Part shown: piece after piece, positions 17,068 to 27,352 of the stretch
How positions within the stretch are numbered: position 1 is the stretch's first letter
Layout: every line of letters starts with the position of its first letter
Assembly (NCBI GenBank): GCA_003250395.1
Contig: QKGM01000012.1
Span: forward strand, 62,001 to 126,000
Direction of reading: 5' to 3'
Length of the DNA stretch: 64,000 nt
Source: Bacteroidota bacterium
GTDB taxonomy: Bacteria > Bacteroidota > Bacteroidia > Bacteroidales > TTA-H9
The notes under the pieces: model-generated
Told to the model about the DNA's origin: nothing
What the model saw: the letters and a program-made list of their open reading frames with translations, nothing else
The model's database searches: none
Made by a program: the position numbers and the translations under genes

Positions 17068-20000
17068 ATGATTAAAAAATTACAAATTTGTATCCTTGCA
17101 TTGGCTATCAGCCTGGGAGCCATTGCACAACAGGTGACCCTGAACGGAAAGGTGACTTCTGCCGAAGATGGAAATCCATTACCTGGTGTTACCATTAAAG
17201 TCAAGCAGACAATACGGGGAACTATTTCCGATATCAATGGTATGTACAACATCAGTGTTGAGAAGGGGGAAACGTTGGTTTTCAGCTTTATGGGCTTTGA
17301 AAACCAGGAGATCGTCATTCAAGACCAGCGAGTCCTGGATGTTGTTTTGGTAACTAAAGGGGTAGAACTGGGGGGAGTGGTAGTAACTGCTCTTGGTGTT
17401 AAACGACAACAGAGGGAAATAGGATACTCTACTGATAAAATCAGTAACACTGAGTTGGTAAGAGCCGGCACTTCGAATGTATTGAGTGCTATTACCGGTA
17501 AATCTGCCGGAGTGCTGGTATCTAACAACGATGGGGTGGACGGGGGGTCTACCCGTGTTACCATTCGTGGTAACAACAATCTTAATGCAAATAACCAACC
17601 CCTCATTGTTGTCGACAATGTGCCCATGGATAACACCCCCGGCCTCGAGGATATAGGCCGTGGTATAGACTGGGGAAACGGTATTGCCGACCTTAATGCA
17701 TACGATATTGAAGATTATACCGTGCTGAAAGGAGGAGCGGCGGCTGCTCTTTATGGTTCACGTGGTGCCAATGGTGTAATCCTGATTACTACAAAAAGAG
17801 GAAAAAAACAGAATGGCGTTGGGATAACGTATAACCTGGATTACAAAATCGTTCATCCTTACCGTTACCGGGATGTGCAGAATGTGTATGGAAGCGGGGG
17901 GCCAATTACCCTGCTCGAACCAACATTCCCCCTCAACGAAGATGGGATTCCAACCTATCTGCCTTATGGAAATGACCATCTTGTAATCAATCAGGATGGG
18001 ACAACATCAACCACATCCACAGAGTTCGGTTATTATGGTTCATCCGTTTCATGGGGACCCAAAATGGAAGGGCAAATGATCAAGTGGTGGGATGGCGAAA
18101 TGCGGCCTTATTCGGCGCAACCCGATAATTTGAAGGCTCCCTTCAGCGACGGGCACACCATCACCCATAATATCGAAGCCAATGCCGGAAACGAGAAGGG
18201 AACTCTCCGTATCTCCCTGACCCGTCAGGATAATACTCCGATCATAGCTAACAGCAATTTCGATCGTACCACCATCAATCTTGGCGCCAATATGAAGGTG
18301 TCGGAAAAATTAAAAGCTGATGTTACCCTTACCTATGTAAAGTACAACAGACTGAACAGCCCGATTATCGGAGAGGATGCCAATTCAATCAATAAAGGAT
18401 TGCTTTACGGATGGGGAAGAAGCTACAAAGGGATCGACAGGGAGAACTACCAGCTTGCAGATGGTTCACGTAACCCGCTTGAAGGCTACAGGGATGTATT
18501 TCCCTATGTTGATAACTATATCTGGTGGAATTACTACAATAACAACACGACGCTCAACCGTGACAAGTATACAGGTGCCCTTGCACTCACATACGATGTT
18601 ACGCCCTGGCTCAATATCACCGGGCGTATCGGACGTGACTTCAGTATGGAGCAATATGAAAACAGAACCAAGCCTACCGATTACCTTGGTTTACAGAATG
18701 GCAGTTACTCGAACAGTGTTTCAAAGAATTACTCCGATAACTTCGACCTGATCGTAACGGCCAACCGTGAAGACTTCCTGGGGACAGGCTTGAATGTCCG
18801 CTTTACAACCGGCGCCAACAGGTATGACCAGGATTATTATTATATCTATGGCCATTCAGGTACATGGTATTACCCGAATATGTACACCTTTTTTAATTAT
18901 ACGGAAACTGTTTATACAACTGACGATCAGGGAAACACTGTCGTTTCGCAAATGGGTGATCTGGCTGCTGATATTGCAACCCAGGAAAAAATCAGCAAAC
19001 AAAGAGTCAATTCTGTATACGCTTTCCTGAACCTTGGCTGGAAAAATTTCCTGTTTGCCGATATTACAGGTCGTAACGACTGGTCATCAACACTGCCTGC
19101 CAATAATAACTCTTTCTTTTATCCTTCTGTCTCGCTTAGTTTCATCGCCAGCGAAGCCTTTAAAATTCAGGATAAGATTTCATGGCTCAATTTCTTGAAA
19201 ATAAAAGGTGGTGTTGCTCAAACAGCTTCCGGTACAGATCCGTATAAAACCAAATTCTATTATACTATTGGACTGTTTGGCGGACAACAGACAGCGTCAT
19301 TTCCTGGTGAAATACCTCCGATCGAACTAAAACCCCAAAGGGTTAATGCCTACGAAGGTGGTTTTAACCTGGGCCTTTTTGAAAACAGGATAGATATAGA
19401 TTTCGTGTATTACTATAAATACTCTTTTGACCAGATACTTAACCTTCCTGTACCCGAAAGTTCAGGTGCGCCTAATATAAAAATCAATGAAGGTGTCTTA
19501 TCTAACCGTGGTATCGAAATCACTATCAACGCGGTACCGGTCCAGTCGCGCAACTCTCTGCTCCGCATGGGACTTAATTTCGCCCTGAACAGGAACAAGA
19601 TTATCAGCCTTGGTGATTATTCCGACACCTATCTGCTGGCCGATATCTGGGGACTCAACGGTCCGGCAATAGTACTGCAGGAAGGAAGCGATTACGGTAC
19701 AATAGTTGGCTACGATTATGTATATGATAAAAACGGAAACAGAATTGTAAACGATGAAGGGACCAAGTACGAGATCACCGATACCCGTGTCCCCATCGGA
19801 AATGCTTCGCCAGACTTCACCACTAATTTCACCACCAGTTTCACCTACAAGAACTTCACAGTCAACACGCTGGTTGATGCCAAGATTGGAGGGGATATCT
19901 ACTGCGGTTCATACGTTATCGGCCTGCAGACGGGTCAGAGTCCCGAAACACTGCTTGAACGTGAGGGTGGTGGATTACCCTATACCGACCCTGAAGGAAA

Positions 20001-20388
20001 CGTAAGGAATGTCGGCGTTATCCTGGAAGGTGTACATGCCGACGGAACACCTAATACGACCGTCGTACATTACCTCTATAAATACTTGCCCAATGCCGGT
20101 GGCTGGGGTAAGTTTGTCTCAACTCCAGGTATCGTTGAAAACACCTGGATTAAGATGCGCGAGATATCCATCTCCTACACCCTGCCTCAAAGTCTGATCC
20201 GAAAGCTGAAATTCATCCAGAATCTGAAACTATCAATTACCGGTCGTGACCTATTTTACTTCTACACAACCATTCCCGATAATATCAATCCGGAAGGGAT
20301 CATGGGTTCGGGAAATGCCCAGGGCTTTGAATGGGCCTCATATCCCGGAACAAGATCATTTATGTTTGGTTTAAGTGCAACCTTCTAA
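17068..20388 (+). CDS. SusC/RagA-family TonB-linked outer-membrane transporter
   Basis: A 1106-residue TonB-dependent receptor. It has a signal peptide (cleavage near GAIAQQ), a CarboxypepD_reg-like domain (about 24-105, NGKVTSAEDGNPLPGVTIKV), a plug with TRVTIRGNNNLNANNQPLIVV, the SusC signature LKGGAAAALYGSRGANGVILI, and a 22-strand barrel ending in FMFGLSATF with the usual terminal Phe. It imports oligosaccharides or peptides together with its SusD lid. The susD gene starts 11 bases downstream and a PNGase F-like enzyme follows, so N-glycans or glycopeptides are the likely cargo. There is no N-terminal anti-sigma-interacting extension, and no ECF sigma, anti-sigma or hybrid two-component gene is nearby. 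Confidence 0.93.
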   Translation: MIKKLQICILALAISLGAIAQQVTLNGKVTSAEDGNPLPGVTIKVKQTIRGTISDINGMYNISVEKGETLVFSFMGFENQEIVIQDQRVLDVVLVTKGVELGGVVVTALGVKRQQREIGYSTDKISNTELVRAGTSNVLSAITGKSAGVLVSNNDGVDGGSTRVTIRGNNNLNANNQPLIVVDNVPMDNTPGLEDIGRGIDWGNGIADLNAYDIEDYTVLKGGAAAALYGSRGANGVILITTKRGKKQNGVGITYNLDYKIVHPYRYRDVQNVYGSGGPITLLEPTFPLNEDGIPTYLPYGNDHLVINQDGTTSTTSTEFGYYGSSVSWGPKMEGQMIKWWDGEMRPYSAQPDNLKAPFSDGHTITHNIEANAGNEKGTLRISLTRQDNTPIIANSNFDRTTINLGANMKVSEKLKADVTLTYVKYNRLNSPIIGEDANSINKGLLYGWGRSYKGIDRENYQLADGSRNPLEGYRDVFPYVDNYIWWNYYNNNTTLNRDKYTGALALTYDVTPWLNITGRIGRDFSMEQYENRTKPTDYLGLQNGSYSNSVSKNYSDNFDLIVTANREDFLGTGLNVRFTTGANRYDQDYYYIYGHSGTWYYPNMYTFFNYTETVYTTDDQGNTVVSQMGDLAADIATQEKISKQRVNSVYAFLNLGWKNFLFADITGRNDWSSTLPANNNSFFYPSVSLSFIASEAFKIQDKISWLNFLKIKGGVAQTASGTDPYKTKFYYTIGLFGGQQTASFPGEIPPIELKPQRVNAYEGGFNLGLFENRIDIDFVYYYKYSFDQILNLPVPESSGAPNIKINEGVLSNRGIEITINAVPVQSRNSLLRMGLNFALNRNKIISLGDYSDTYLLADIWGLNGPAIVLQEGSDYGTIVGYDYVYDKNGNRIVNDEGTKYEITDTRVPIGNASPDFTTNFTTSFTYKNFTVNTLVDAKIGGDIYCGSYVIGLQTGQSPETLLEREGGGLPYTDPEGNVRNVGVILEGVHADGTPNTTVVHYLYKYLPNAGGWGKFVSTPGIVENTWIKMREISISYTLPQSLIRKLKFIQNLKLSITGRDLFYFYTTIPDNINPEGIMGSGNAQGFEWASYPGTRSFMFGLSATF

Positions 20389-20399
20389 TTGAAATCATC

Positions 20400-22070
20400 A
20401 TGAAAAAGAATAGTGCCATATCTATCATCCCAAGGGAAAAAGCTTCCTTAAGAATCATTCTGAATGTCTTTGTTATTGGATTCTTATTCGTTGCAATGAC
20501 AGCCTGCAACAAAGATTTTGAAGAAATCAACACCAATCCCCACGGTTTTACCACCACGGGCGACGGTGCACTCTTTAACGGAATCATTGAGTCGCTTGTA
20601 CTCTCGGGGAATGAACAGTTTTATATCAATAACGAAATACTCTATAAGCAAGCCCAGTCGGCGGCCCTTACCAAGGAAGCGTGGGGTAACTATACCATCG
20701 GAACCGAGGAGATGTGGAAAGACTATTACAACACCTTGCCCGCTGTCAGAGAACTTGAAAAGCGATTTGCAGCCTATCCGGCCACACCGGGGGTTAACAA
20801 CATGCGGGCGATGCTCAAAATTGTACTGGCATACAAGACTTTTAAAATGACCGACCTGTTCGGCGATATTCCATTCTCTCAGGCTGGTTATGGCTTTCAG
20901 AGCCTTGAAAGGCTCCATCCCGAGTACGATACCCAGCGCAGTATATACATATCGTTGCTCGAAGATCTGAAAACCGCGGCCACCATTATAGATGATACTG
21001 CTGCTTCTGCCGAACCTTTTACCTCGTTCAAACGGTTTGACAGGCTCTTTCTGGGCGATGTCACTGTTTGGCGAAAATTCGCGAATTCCCTCCGCCTGCG
21101 TTATGCCATGCGAATGTCTGATAAGGAACCTGAGCTGAGTGGCGAGATCATTGGTGAGATTATCGGGAACAATGAACCGGTTTTACTGGGGTATGATTTT
21201 ACAAGCCCTGTTCTGGAAGCTGCCTGTATATGGCCCGCTATCTCAGGATTTAAAAACGAAAGCCTCAACTGGTCGTTCCGTGAGCATAACGGACTGCGGA
21301 TGGGATCGAATATCTGGCATCAACTGTCAGAAACCGACAGCCCTGACGGAAGTGGAATTTTCGATCCACGTGCGTACATCTTCTTTGAAACAGATGGCAA
21401 TAATCAATGGACACCGTTTCCTCAGGTACCCGATGCCTCGACCCCTTCGGCGGGTGGCGTACCATACGGGGAACATCGCGACGATGCCGGTAATTTCAGT
21501 ATTAAAGGCGAAAACTGTAACTACTCTATTTTTAACTACTTTCTTATCCGCGATGAAGATTTCATGCCTATCATCCTCATGACCGGCGCCGAAGTTCATT
21601 TCATCAAGGCGGAAGCATATTTCAGGGGAATTGGTGTTGGCATCGACCGCGACATGGCGGATATTGAATACATGAACGGGATTAACGCCTCTGTGGAATG
21701 GTGGCTGAAAACAGCCCATAATTCAAGACTGCCTCTGTCAGGAATTACGTTCGATGAGATGTTACCCATTCCTGAACACCTGAATGCCTCTTCGGTGCTT
21801 AATGTATTTGGATCATGGAATGCCCAGACCGATGAAGAAAAGCTGAAGTTCCTCTATACCCAGCGCTGGCTTGATGCTTTCCGCCAACCCTGGGAGGCTT
21901 ATGCCCTGGCAAGGAGGGTGTCGCTGCTCCCCCGTGAAGGGAATCCCATTGCCCATTTCAGAATGCCTTATCCTCCTTCTGAAAACCAATACAACACTAC
22001 TGCCTGGTCAAACGCCATTGGACGTCAGGGAGGAGACTCCCCCGACGTGAAGATTTGGTGGATTCCGTAA
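20400..22070 (+). CDS. SusD/RagB-family surface glycan-binding lipoprotein
   Basis: A 556-residue lipoprotein with its lipid-attachment Cys36 in FVAMTACNKDF, after an unusually long n-region. NKDFEEINTNPHGFT just after the Cys is typical of the SusD-like_2 branch. The alpha-helical TPR-rich body and the C-terminal RWLDAFRQPWEAY stretch agree with SusD-like proteins. It caps the preceding SusC barrel and binds the imported ligand. The start at 20400 is chosen because the ORF-track start lies inside the susC reading frame, while this ATG opens a lipoprotein signal 11 bases after the susC stop. Confidence 0.9.
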   Translation: MKKNSAISIIPREKASLRIILNVFVIGFLFVAMTACNKDFEEINTNPHGFTTTGDGALFNGIIESLVLSGNEQFYINNEILYKQAQSAALTKEAWGNYTIGTEEMWKDYYNTLPAVRELEKRFAAYPATPGVNNMRAMLKIVLAYKTFKMTDLFGDIPFSQAGYGFQSLERLHPEYDTQRSIYISLLEDLKTAATIIDDTAASAEPFTSFKRFDRLFLGDVTVWRKFANSLRLRYAMRMSDKEPELSGEIIGEIIGNNEPVLLGYDFTSPVLEAACIWPAISGFKNESLNWSFREHNGLRMGSNIWHQLSETDSPDGSGIFDPRAYIFFETDGNNQWTPFPQVPDASTPSAGGVPYGEHRDDAGNFSIKGENCNYSIFNYFLIRDEDFMPIILMTGAEVHFIKAEAYFRGIGVGIDRDMADIEYMNGINASVEWWLKTAHNSRLPLSGITFDEMLPIPEHLNASSVLNVFGSWNAQTDEEKLKFLYTQRWLDAFRQPWEAYALARRVSLLPREGNPIAHFRMPYPPSENQYNTTAWSNAIGRQGGDSPDVKIWWIP

Positions 22071-22137
22071 ACCAGGAGATTAAAACATATTTTTTCCCAA
22101 TAGTTAAACCTCTTCTTTTAATTAAATACAGACCATT

Positions 22138-24648
22138 ATGAACAGAGTTTTTTACAAATTTCAATTTCTGCTGGTGGTGCTTCTTTTCTCTCTGAACCTC
22201 CCTGTCAGTTCACAGAGTAATCAGTATCTCCATTTCGACCGGGTTGATGACTGGGTATCAGTTCCAAACGGTGAATCTTATGTGTTGAATTCAACAGCAG
22301 GTGTATCAATAGCCGGCTGGTTTTTCTCGGATGACCTTTCTTATGGCCAGGGAATGATGGGATTCAGAGGTGGTAGCACAGAATTCTATATGATTCAGAT
22401 CGGCGATGGAAAACTTGAGTGCCGCTACATCAGCAGCACAGGGTTCCACGAATATGTCGGTCCTGCCAACACCATTATACCGCAGGTGTGGCAACATCTC
22501 GCGCTGGTGTATAACGGAACGACTCTCACCCTCTTTGTAAACGGTAACGTTAAAGGTAGTGCTGCCTGCTCGGGAGTACTGACTGACGGAACTGTACCTT
22601 TCGCCATTGGTAAGTCGCCTGTTGGCAGTTATGAGTTCTATTTCGGAGGCCGTGCCGATGAAATATCGGTATGGAACAAAGGACTCACCCAGGCCGAAAT
22701 CCAGGACATGATGCAGAACGAACTCACCGGAACAGAAGCCAATCTGCAGATGTACTATAAGTTTAATCAGGGAGTCCCCGGTGGTAACAATACGGCTATC
22801 ACGAAGCTTATCTCTGAAATAGATTCTCCTGTTCGTGACGGCGATCTTCTCAATTTCGCCATGACGGGCAGTTCTTCAAACTTCCTTGGGACGCTCGACC
22901 CCTCTTTCCAGGCTATCTCTTTCCCTCCAATTCCCAATAAGCTTACTTCGGCCGAGCCTTTCACAATCGAGGCTTCTGCCACATCAGGATTGCCTGTTAG
23001 TTTTGCTATTATCTCGGGACCTGCCACCATCGATGGCAACCTTATTACCCTTACCGGAGACACGGGCAAGGTAATCGTTGAAGCAACACAGCCCGGAGGT
23101 GGACAATATGACCCGGCTACCCCTGTAAGACAAAGCTTCATGGTATTAAGCCCAACGCTTCATGTCCCTGAAATTGATGTTCGTCACCCCCTCGCCGGTG
23201 ATGTGTACATGAGTTCTCTGGCTCCTCTTGAACTGGCTGCTGTCTCTTCGATTACCTATCCGGAATTGTTCTGGGTATCGAATGTCAGCTTTGCTATAAA
23301 CGGTCAGAATATTGCTGCCCGTACCTACTGGAACAACCACTATACTGGCTGGTGGACACCGCCTGCCTATGGCAGCTACGTATTGGAAGTTAAAAGTACC
23401 AACAACTATGGTGCCCATTCAACCAAAACCGTAACGATCAACATTGTTCCTTCAGCTGAAGATATGTATGTGCCTGCTGTTCAGGATGTACTGATCAATA
23501 CCAACATCAACCACACCATTGTTACTGCCGAATTACCCTCCTTCCTGGCTGCTTTTGATACCATTGAGGCTACACTCACCGTTTCATGCCCACCGGGTGG
23601 TTGCGGTGAATGGGATCGTGTTGCATGGATCGAAGCCCGTGGCCATGACGGTGAATGGTATGAGATTATCCGCTACATCACCCCCTATGGTAAAGCATGC
23701 TCACACACCATCAACCTGACCGATTATGCCATGGTGCTGCGCGGAAAGGTTGATTTCAGGGTAAATTGTGAAACCCTCGACAACGGCTATATATACGATC
23801 TCAATTTAACCTACAAGGCTGGTACCCCGCCATACCTCTACAGCTTCATGCAGAAAATATGGTACGATACCTATCAGTTTGGTGACTATGCCAATCTGCA
23901 GCCTGTCGAACAGGTCGACTTCGAATTCCCGGCCAATGCGATTGCTGCAAAACTTAAGCTCGTCTCTACCGGTCATGGCTGGGGCGACCTCAATACCAGC
24001 AATGCTGCCGAGTTTTACAATGCAACCCATTCTATCTGGGTAAATGGAGCCAAAACCTTCAATCAGGTTAACTGGCAGGATTGTAATCCTAATCCCGATG
24101 GTTGTCAGCCTCAGAATGGTACCTGGTATTACGACCGTGCCGGCTGGTGTCCCGGTGCTATTGCCCGCTGGTTCGATTTCGATATGTCGCAGTTCGTTCC
24201 TAATGGAAACATTAACCTGCAGTACAAATTCTATGAGAACTATGTCGACCTGTGTCACCCCAACCATCCCAATTGTGTAACAGGGGTAACTTGCAGCGAT
24301 TGCAACGATGGCTTTAACCCGCATCTGATCGTAGCCTCCCACATCGTTACTTATGCCAATGAACCCATTATCGTGGTTGGTGAAGAGAAACCTGACATTA
24401 CCAGAGTTTCGGCATTTAACGCTAATCCTAACCCAACACAGGGGATGCTCGAAATATCGCTTACCGGAAACGTTAAGGTAGATAAATCGACTGTCTATCT
24501 CTACAATTTGTCTGGAAAACTTGTACACCAGTTCGATTGGGACGGAACCACCCGTACGGTAAATCTTTCTTCCCTTCCCAAAGGACTCTATTTTATGCAA
24601 CTGCAGGGCAATGGTATTTCTGATGCCCGTAAAATTGTGATCCAGTAA
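22138..24648 (+). CDS. PNGase F-like peptide-N-glycosidase with LamG-like domain, T9SS cargo
   Basis: An 836-residue secreted protein. It has a signal peptide (to about residue 26), a LamG/concanavalin-like domain (about 27-205, FDRVDDWVSVPNGESYVLN), an Ig-like linker, and then the two jelly-roll domains of peptide-N(4)-(N-acetyl-glucosaminyl)asparagine amidase F (about 435-735). The three PNGase F catalytic acids appear conserved: Asp493 in CGEWDR (PNGase F Asp60), Glu545 in NCETL (Glu118) and Glu625 in AAEFY (Glu206). DRAGWCPG (666-673) and GEWYEIIRYITPY are also family hallmarks. The last 75 residues are a T9SS type A sorting domain (NPNPTQGM to KIVIQ). It should release intact N-glycans from glycoproteins at the cell surface for the adjacent SusC/SusD pair. 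Confidence 0.83.
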   Translation: MNRVFYKFQFLLVVLLFSLNLPVSSQSNQYLHFDRVDDWVSVPNGESYVLNSTAGVSIAGWFFSDDLSYGQGMMGFRGGSTEFYMIQIGDGKLECRYISSTGFHEYVGPANTIIPQVWQHLALVYNGTTLTLFVNGNVKGSAACSGVLTDGTVPFAIGKSPVGSYEFYFGGRADEISVWNKGLTQAEIQDMMQNELTGTEANLQMYYKFNQGVPGGNNTAITKLISEIDSPVRDGDLLNFAMTGSSSNFLGTLDPSFQAISFPPIPNKLTSAEPFTIEASATSGLPVSFAIISGPATIDGNLITLTGDTGKVIVEATQPGGGQYDPATPVRQSFMVLSPTLHVPEIDVRHPLAGDVYMSSLAPLELAAVSSITYPELFWVSNVSFAINGQNIAARTYWNNHYTGWWTPPAYGSYVLEVKSTNNYGAHSTKTVTINIVPSAEDMYVPAVQDVLINTNINHTIVTAELPSFLAAFDTIEATLTVSCPPGGCGEWDRVAWIEARGHDGEWYEIIRYITPYGKACSHTINLTDYAMVLRGKVDFRVNCETLDNGYIYDLNLTYKAGTPPYLYSFMQKIWYDTYQFGDYANLQPVEQVDFEFPANAIAAKLKLVSTGHGWGDLNTSNAAEFYNATHSIWVNGAKTFNQVNWQDCNPNPDGCQPQNGTWYYDRAGWCPGAIARWFDFDMSQFVPNGNINLQYKFYENYVDLCHPNHPNCVTGVTCSDCNDGFNPHLIVASHIVTYANEPIIVVGEEKPDITRVSAFNANPNPTQGMLEISLTGNVKVDKSTVYLYNLSGKLVHQFDWDGTTRTVNLSSLPKGLYFMQLQGNGISDARKIVIQ

Positions 24649-24693
24649 ACCTTTATCGATTAATCAAATACCGGAAGTCTCTACAACCGGATC

Positions 24694-24723
24694 AATCCCC
24701 CCGTCTTTCGGGGGGATTTTTTT
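24694..24723 (+). terminator. Intrinsic terminator of the glycan locus
   Basis: A perfect 10-bp stem AATCCCCCCG / CGGGGGGATT with a 5-base loop and a run of seven T. It closes the susC-susD-amidase transcript. Confidence 0.92.
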
Positions 24724-24894
24724 GTTGAATACCGGCGGGAGTAAAGCCCCCTGGCATAGGAAAGGAATTTTCTCCCTATTGCTTGATAAAGGGTGTAACG
24801 GGTGCTGTATCTTCTTAAACCGGTATTCTGCCTCCTGTAGGCTTCTGCCGGCTTTTACCGCTAACGGGTTGTTTTCATTGCCAGCAAATCCTCC

Positions 24895-24921
24895 AAAAAA
24901 GGGGGCACGAGAATTGCCCCC
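24895..24921 (-). terminator. Intrinsic terminator of the small membrane protein gene
   Basis: On the minus strand GGGGGCA, a 7-base loop, TGCCCCC and then six T, located 34 bases past the stop of the downstream minus-strand gene. Confidence 0.85.
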
Positions 24922-24954
24922 GGTGAGGCAGCATTAGTCAGGTTACAACGCTTT

Positions 24955-25302
24955 TTACCGGTTTTTGCGGGCTTCGACAAAGCTTCTGATAAAGCAGATC
25001 ATCGACATCAATGAAGTAAGCATCATTGCAGCGACCCTGATTATCGATCCGGTATGTCCCCGGTCGATGCTCCCGAACAGGGGCTTAAACAAACCTGCCA
25101 GCACAAGCAACGTGAGAACAACTGCCACATGTGCCTGAATTTTGTTTTCCTTACTAACCCCTTTGTGAAGGGCGGCCAGAATCAGACCGGCAGCCACAGG
25201 AATAAGTGCAGTAGCTGATGGTGTGTCGGAAGCGAGATATCCCCAGAGGCCTAATACTACAAGGACAACGGCGTTGATTAAATTGGATGTATGTTTTTGC
25301 AT
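24955..25302 (-). CDS. Small integral membrane protein of unknown function
   Basis: A 115-residue protein with four predicted membrane helices (about 8-24, 30-48, 57-73, 88-108), short loops and a basic C-terminus (EARKNR). It is not assigned to a named family by reading. Small four-helix proteins of this type are common in Bacteroidota and usually uncharacterised. It is monocistronic, with its own intrinsic terminator, and convergent with the glycan locus. Confidence 0.7.
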   Translation of the reverse strand: MQKHTSNLINAVVLVVLGLWGYLASDTPSATALIPVAAGLILAALHKGVSKENKIQAHVAVVLTLLVLAGLFKPLFGSIDRGHTGSIIRVAAMMLTSLMSMICFIRSFVEARKNR

Positions 25303-25688
25303 AGTATAGATAACTTGTTAATTTGTTTCTTAGTAACAATGGTTTGGCTGTAATGTTGAACAGTTTTTTGATTAAAAAGAATGCTGACGGCCCGGTGAAA
25401 CTTCGATTCTTTGTGTCAAAAGCAACAAAATCAACTCCCCGTTGTTACTGCTTTTGGTGTCGCTATGTGCATGAATTTGAAAATCTTACTGTTTTTATTG
25501 TTCTCGTGTGACCAATTCGGATATCTTTTGGAGCCTGATCATCAGAGGGTCTGCATTATAATTGATTCAACACGCGCAATTGTCAATGATTAATAACCGG
25601 GGATTACTCCCTTTTATAAGATTCTTCAATCGCGCAAATGGTTACCATCCCAGTTGGCGTGTGCCATTAATACTACATGAAATAACCG
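25303..25688. other. Intergenic region with a nested inverted repeat
   Basis: About 390 bases between divergent genes. CAAAAGCA (25417-25424) pairs with TGCTTTTG (25449-25456), and CAAC/GTTG pair inside it around TCCCC, giving a possible nested hairpin. No gene is supported; the 60-62-codon ORFs look like chance. Confidence 0.4.
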
Positions 25689-27200
25689 ATGCATTTACCC
25701 GGATCCGATAATACGCAATCATTTCAGCCCTTTATCGAGGCATTTAAAAAAAAGCTGTTCAGTGTCTTCCACGAGAGGGACCATATCGAGCAATTTGTCC
25801 AACGTCGTGGATTTCCCGCGCTTGTCTTGCGTGAAATCATGGCTGTGAACCCGCTTTCGGTGGCAATCCCTGCCCGGTATGGCGGACGGGGTGCCATTGT
25901 AAAGGAAAGCCTGGGATTGCTGGAGGCAGCCTCTTATGAGTCGCTTCCTTTATCGCTCACCTTTGGAATCAACATTGCACTGTTCCTCGAACCAGTGGTT
26001 AAATATGCCAGGGAGGAGGTTAAGCAGGGGATTTTCGACCGCTTCCTGAACCGTCAGCACATGGGGGGACTGATGATTACCGAGCCCGATTTCGGGAGCG
26101 ATGCCCTCAACATGCAAACTGTCAGCGAGAAGGTGGGGAACAGTTATCATATTTCAGGAGTCAAACACTGGCAGGGGCTTACCGGTCTTGCCGATTACTG
26201 GCTGATTACAGCCCGAAATAAGGTTGATAAGGAATGCCTTGGAAGAGACCTCTGCTTCTTTATCTGCGATGTAACCCAGCCAGGACAAGCTGTACATGTT
26301 GAGGAATATTTCAATAATCTGGGCCTCTATCCTATACCCTACGGGAGGAACCGTATTGATGTCACCATCCCCGAACAGTTCAGGCTTGTACCCGAAAGCA
26401 CCGGCCTGAAGCTGATGATGGATCTCCTGCACCGGAGCCGCTATCAGTTTCCGGGAATGGGGGTAGGGTTTATCAGGCGGATGCTCGATGAAGCGACTGA
26501 CCATTGCAGGTCGAGGGTCATCGGCGGGAAGATGTTGTGGTCGCTCGACCAGGTACAGTTCTCTATCTCCCGGATTCAAAGCGCATTTACCATCAGCTCG
26601 GCCATGTGCCTCAGAAGTGCCGAAGTCAGCGGCATAGAACACAACCTGGCCGGAGCTGCCATCGAGGCCAACAGTTTCAAAGCTTATATTACCGACCTGA
26701 TGCAGGAGGCTGCACAGATCGTGACCCAACTATCAGGCGCCAACGGTTATAAGGCCGAATCGGTCGCTTCACGCGGAATCATCGATTCACGGCCCTTCCA
26801 GATCTTCGAGGGATCGAACGAGATGCTATACACGCAGATATCAGATCTGATACTGAAAAAGATGGTTAAGAGAAAAACCGATAACCTGATGGAGTTTTTT
26901 AAAGGGTATGAATTGACACGGCTGGTTGCCGACCGCTTTAAGTCACTGCTGAATTTCTCACCCGGGATGGGATTGTCGCAGCGGCGACTTGTCGATCTGG
27001 GAAAGATCATCTCGAGGGTCATTTCGGCAAACCTGGTGGCGGAACTGGGACATAGAGGCTATCGTGGCGACCTGATCAGCTCCTGCCTCGAAACAATCCG
27101 CCATGAAGTATCTGCCCTGGCCGGCTCCTATCAATCGCATTCGGCGGTAGCTCCTGCTGATAATTACAATGAATCGAGCGATTGGATGGCCTTCTGCTGA
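25689..27200 (+). CDS. Acyl-CoA dehydrogenase family flavoprotein
   Basis: A 503-residue protein with the three-part acyl-CoA dehydrogenase fold: N-terminal helical domain, middle beta domain (MITEPDFGSDALNMQT, the FAD/substrate region) and C-terminal helical domain (FQIFEGSNEMLYTQI, which carries the usual EG substrate motif). A further roughly 100 residues at the C-terminus extend beyond the typical 380-residue enzyme. It should perform FAD-dependent alpha,beta-dehydrogenation of an acyl-CoA; chain length cannot be inferred. A TetR regulator lies 211 bases downstream with its own promoter and may control lipid genes, but its operator sequence was not found upstream of this gene. Confidence 0.85.
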   Translation: MHLPGSDNTQSFQPFIEAFKKKLFSVFHERDHIEQFVQRRGFPALVLREIMAVNPLSVAIPARYGGRGAIVKESLGLLEAASYESLPLSLTFGINIALFLEPVVKYAREEVKQGIFDRFLNRQHMGGLMITEPDFGSDALNMQTVSEKVGNSYHISGVKHWQGLTGLADYWLITARNKVDKECLGRDLCFFICDVTQPGQAVHVEEYFNNLGLYPIPYGRNRIDVTIPEQFRLVPESTGLKLMMDLLHRSRYQFPGMGVGFIRRMLDEATDHCRSRVIGGKMLWSLDQVQFSISRIQSAFTISSAMCLRSAEVSGIEHNLAGAAIEANSFKAYITDLMQEAAQIVTQLSGANGYKAESVASRGIIDSRPFQIFEGSNEMLYTQISDLILKKMVKRKTDNLMEFFKGYELTRLVADRFKSLLNFSPGMGLSQRRLVDLGKIISRVISANLVAELGHRGYRGDLISSCLETIRHEVSALAGSYQSHSAVAPADNYNESSDWMAFC

Positions 27201-27352
27201 AGCCCGGCTCACAAGGCCGGCTTTTCCCGCTAATGCATATCACGGGCTGATCTCTCCTGGTAACTTCCTGTCCTGCAATTTCTCATGGCTGTAAATGATG
27301 GCTCCATATAACGGCGCGTCATTGCCTGTTTTAACCCGTATTATTAATTTAT

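Noticed and set aside
24722-24937. 71-codon plus-strand ORF after the glycan locus
   Set aside because: It starts within the terminator and runs over the minus-strand terminator; not a gene.
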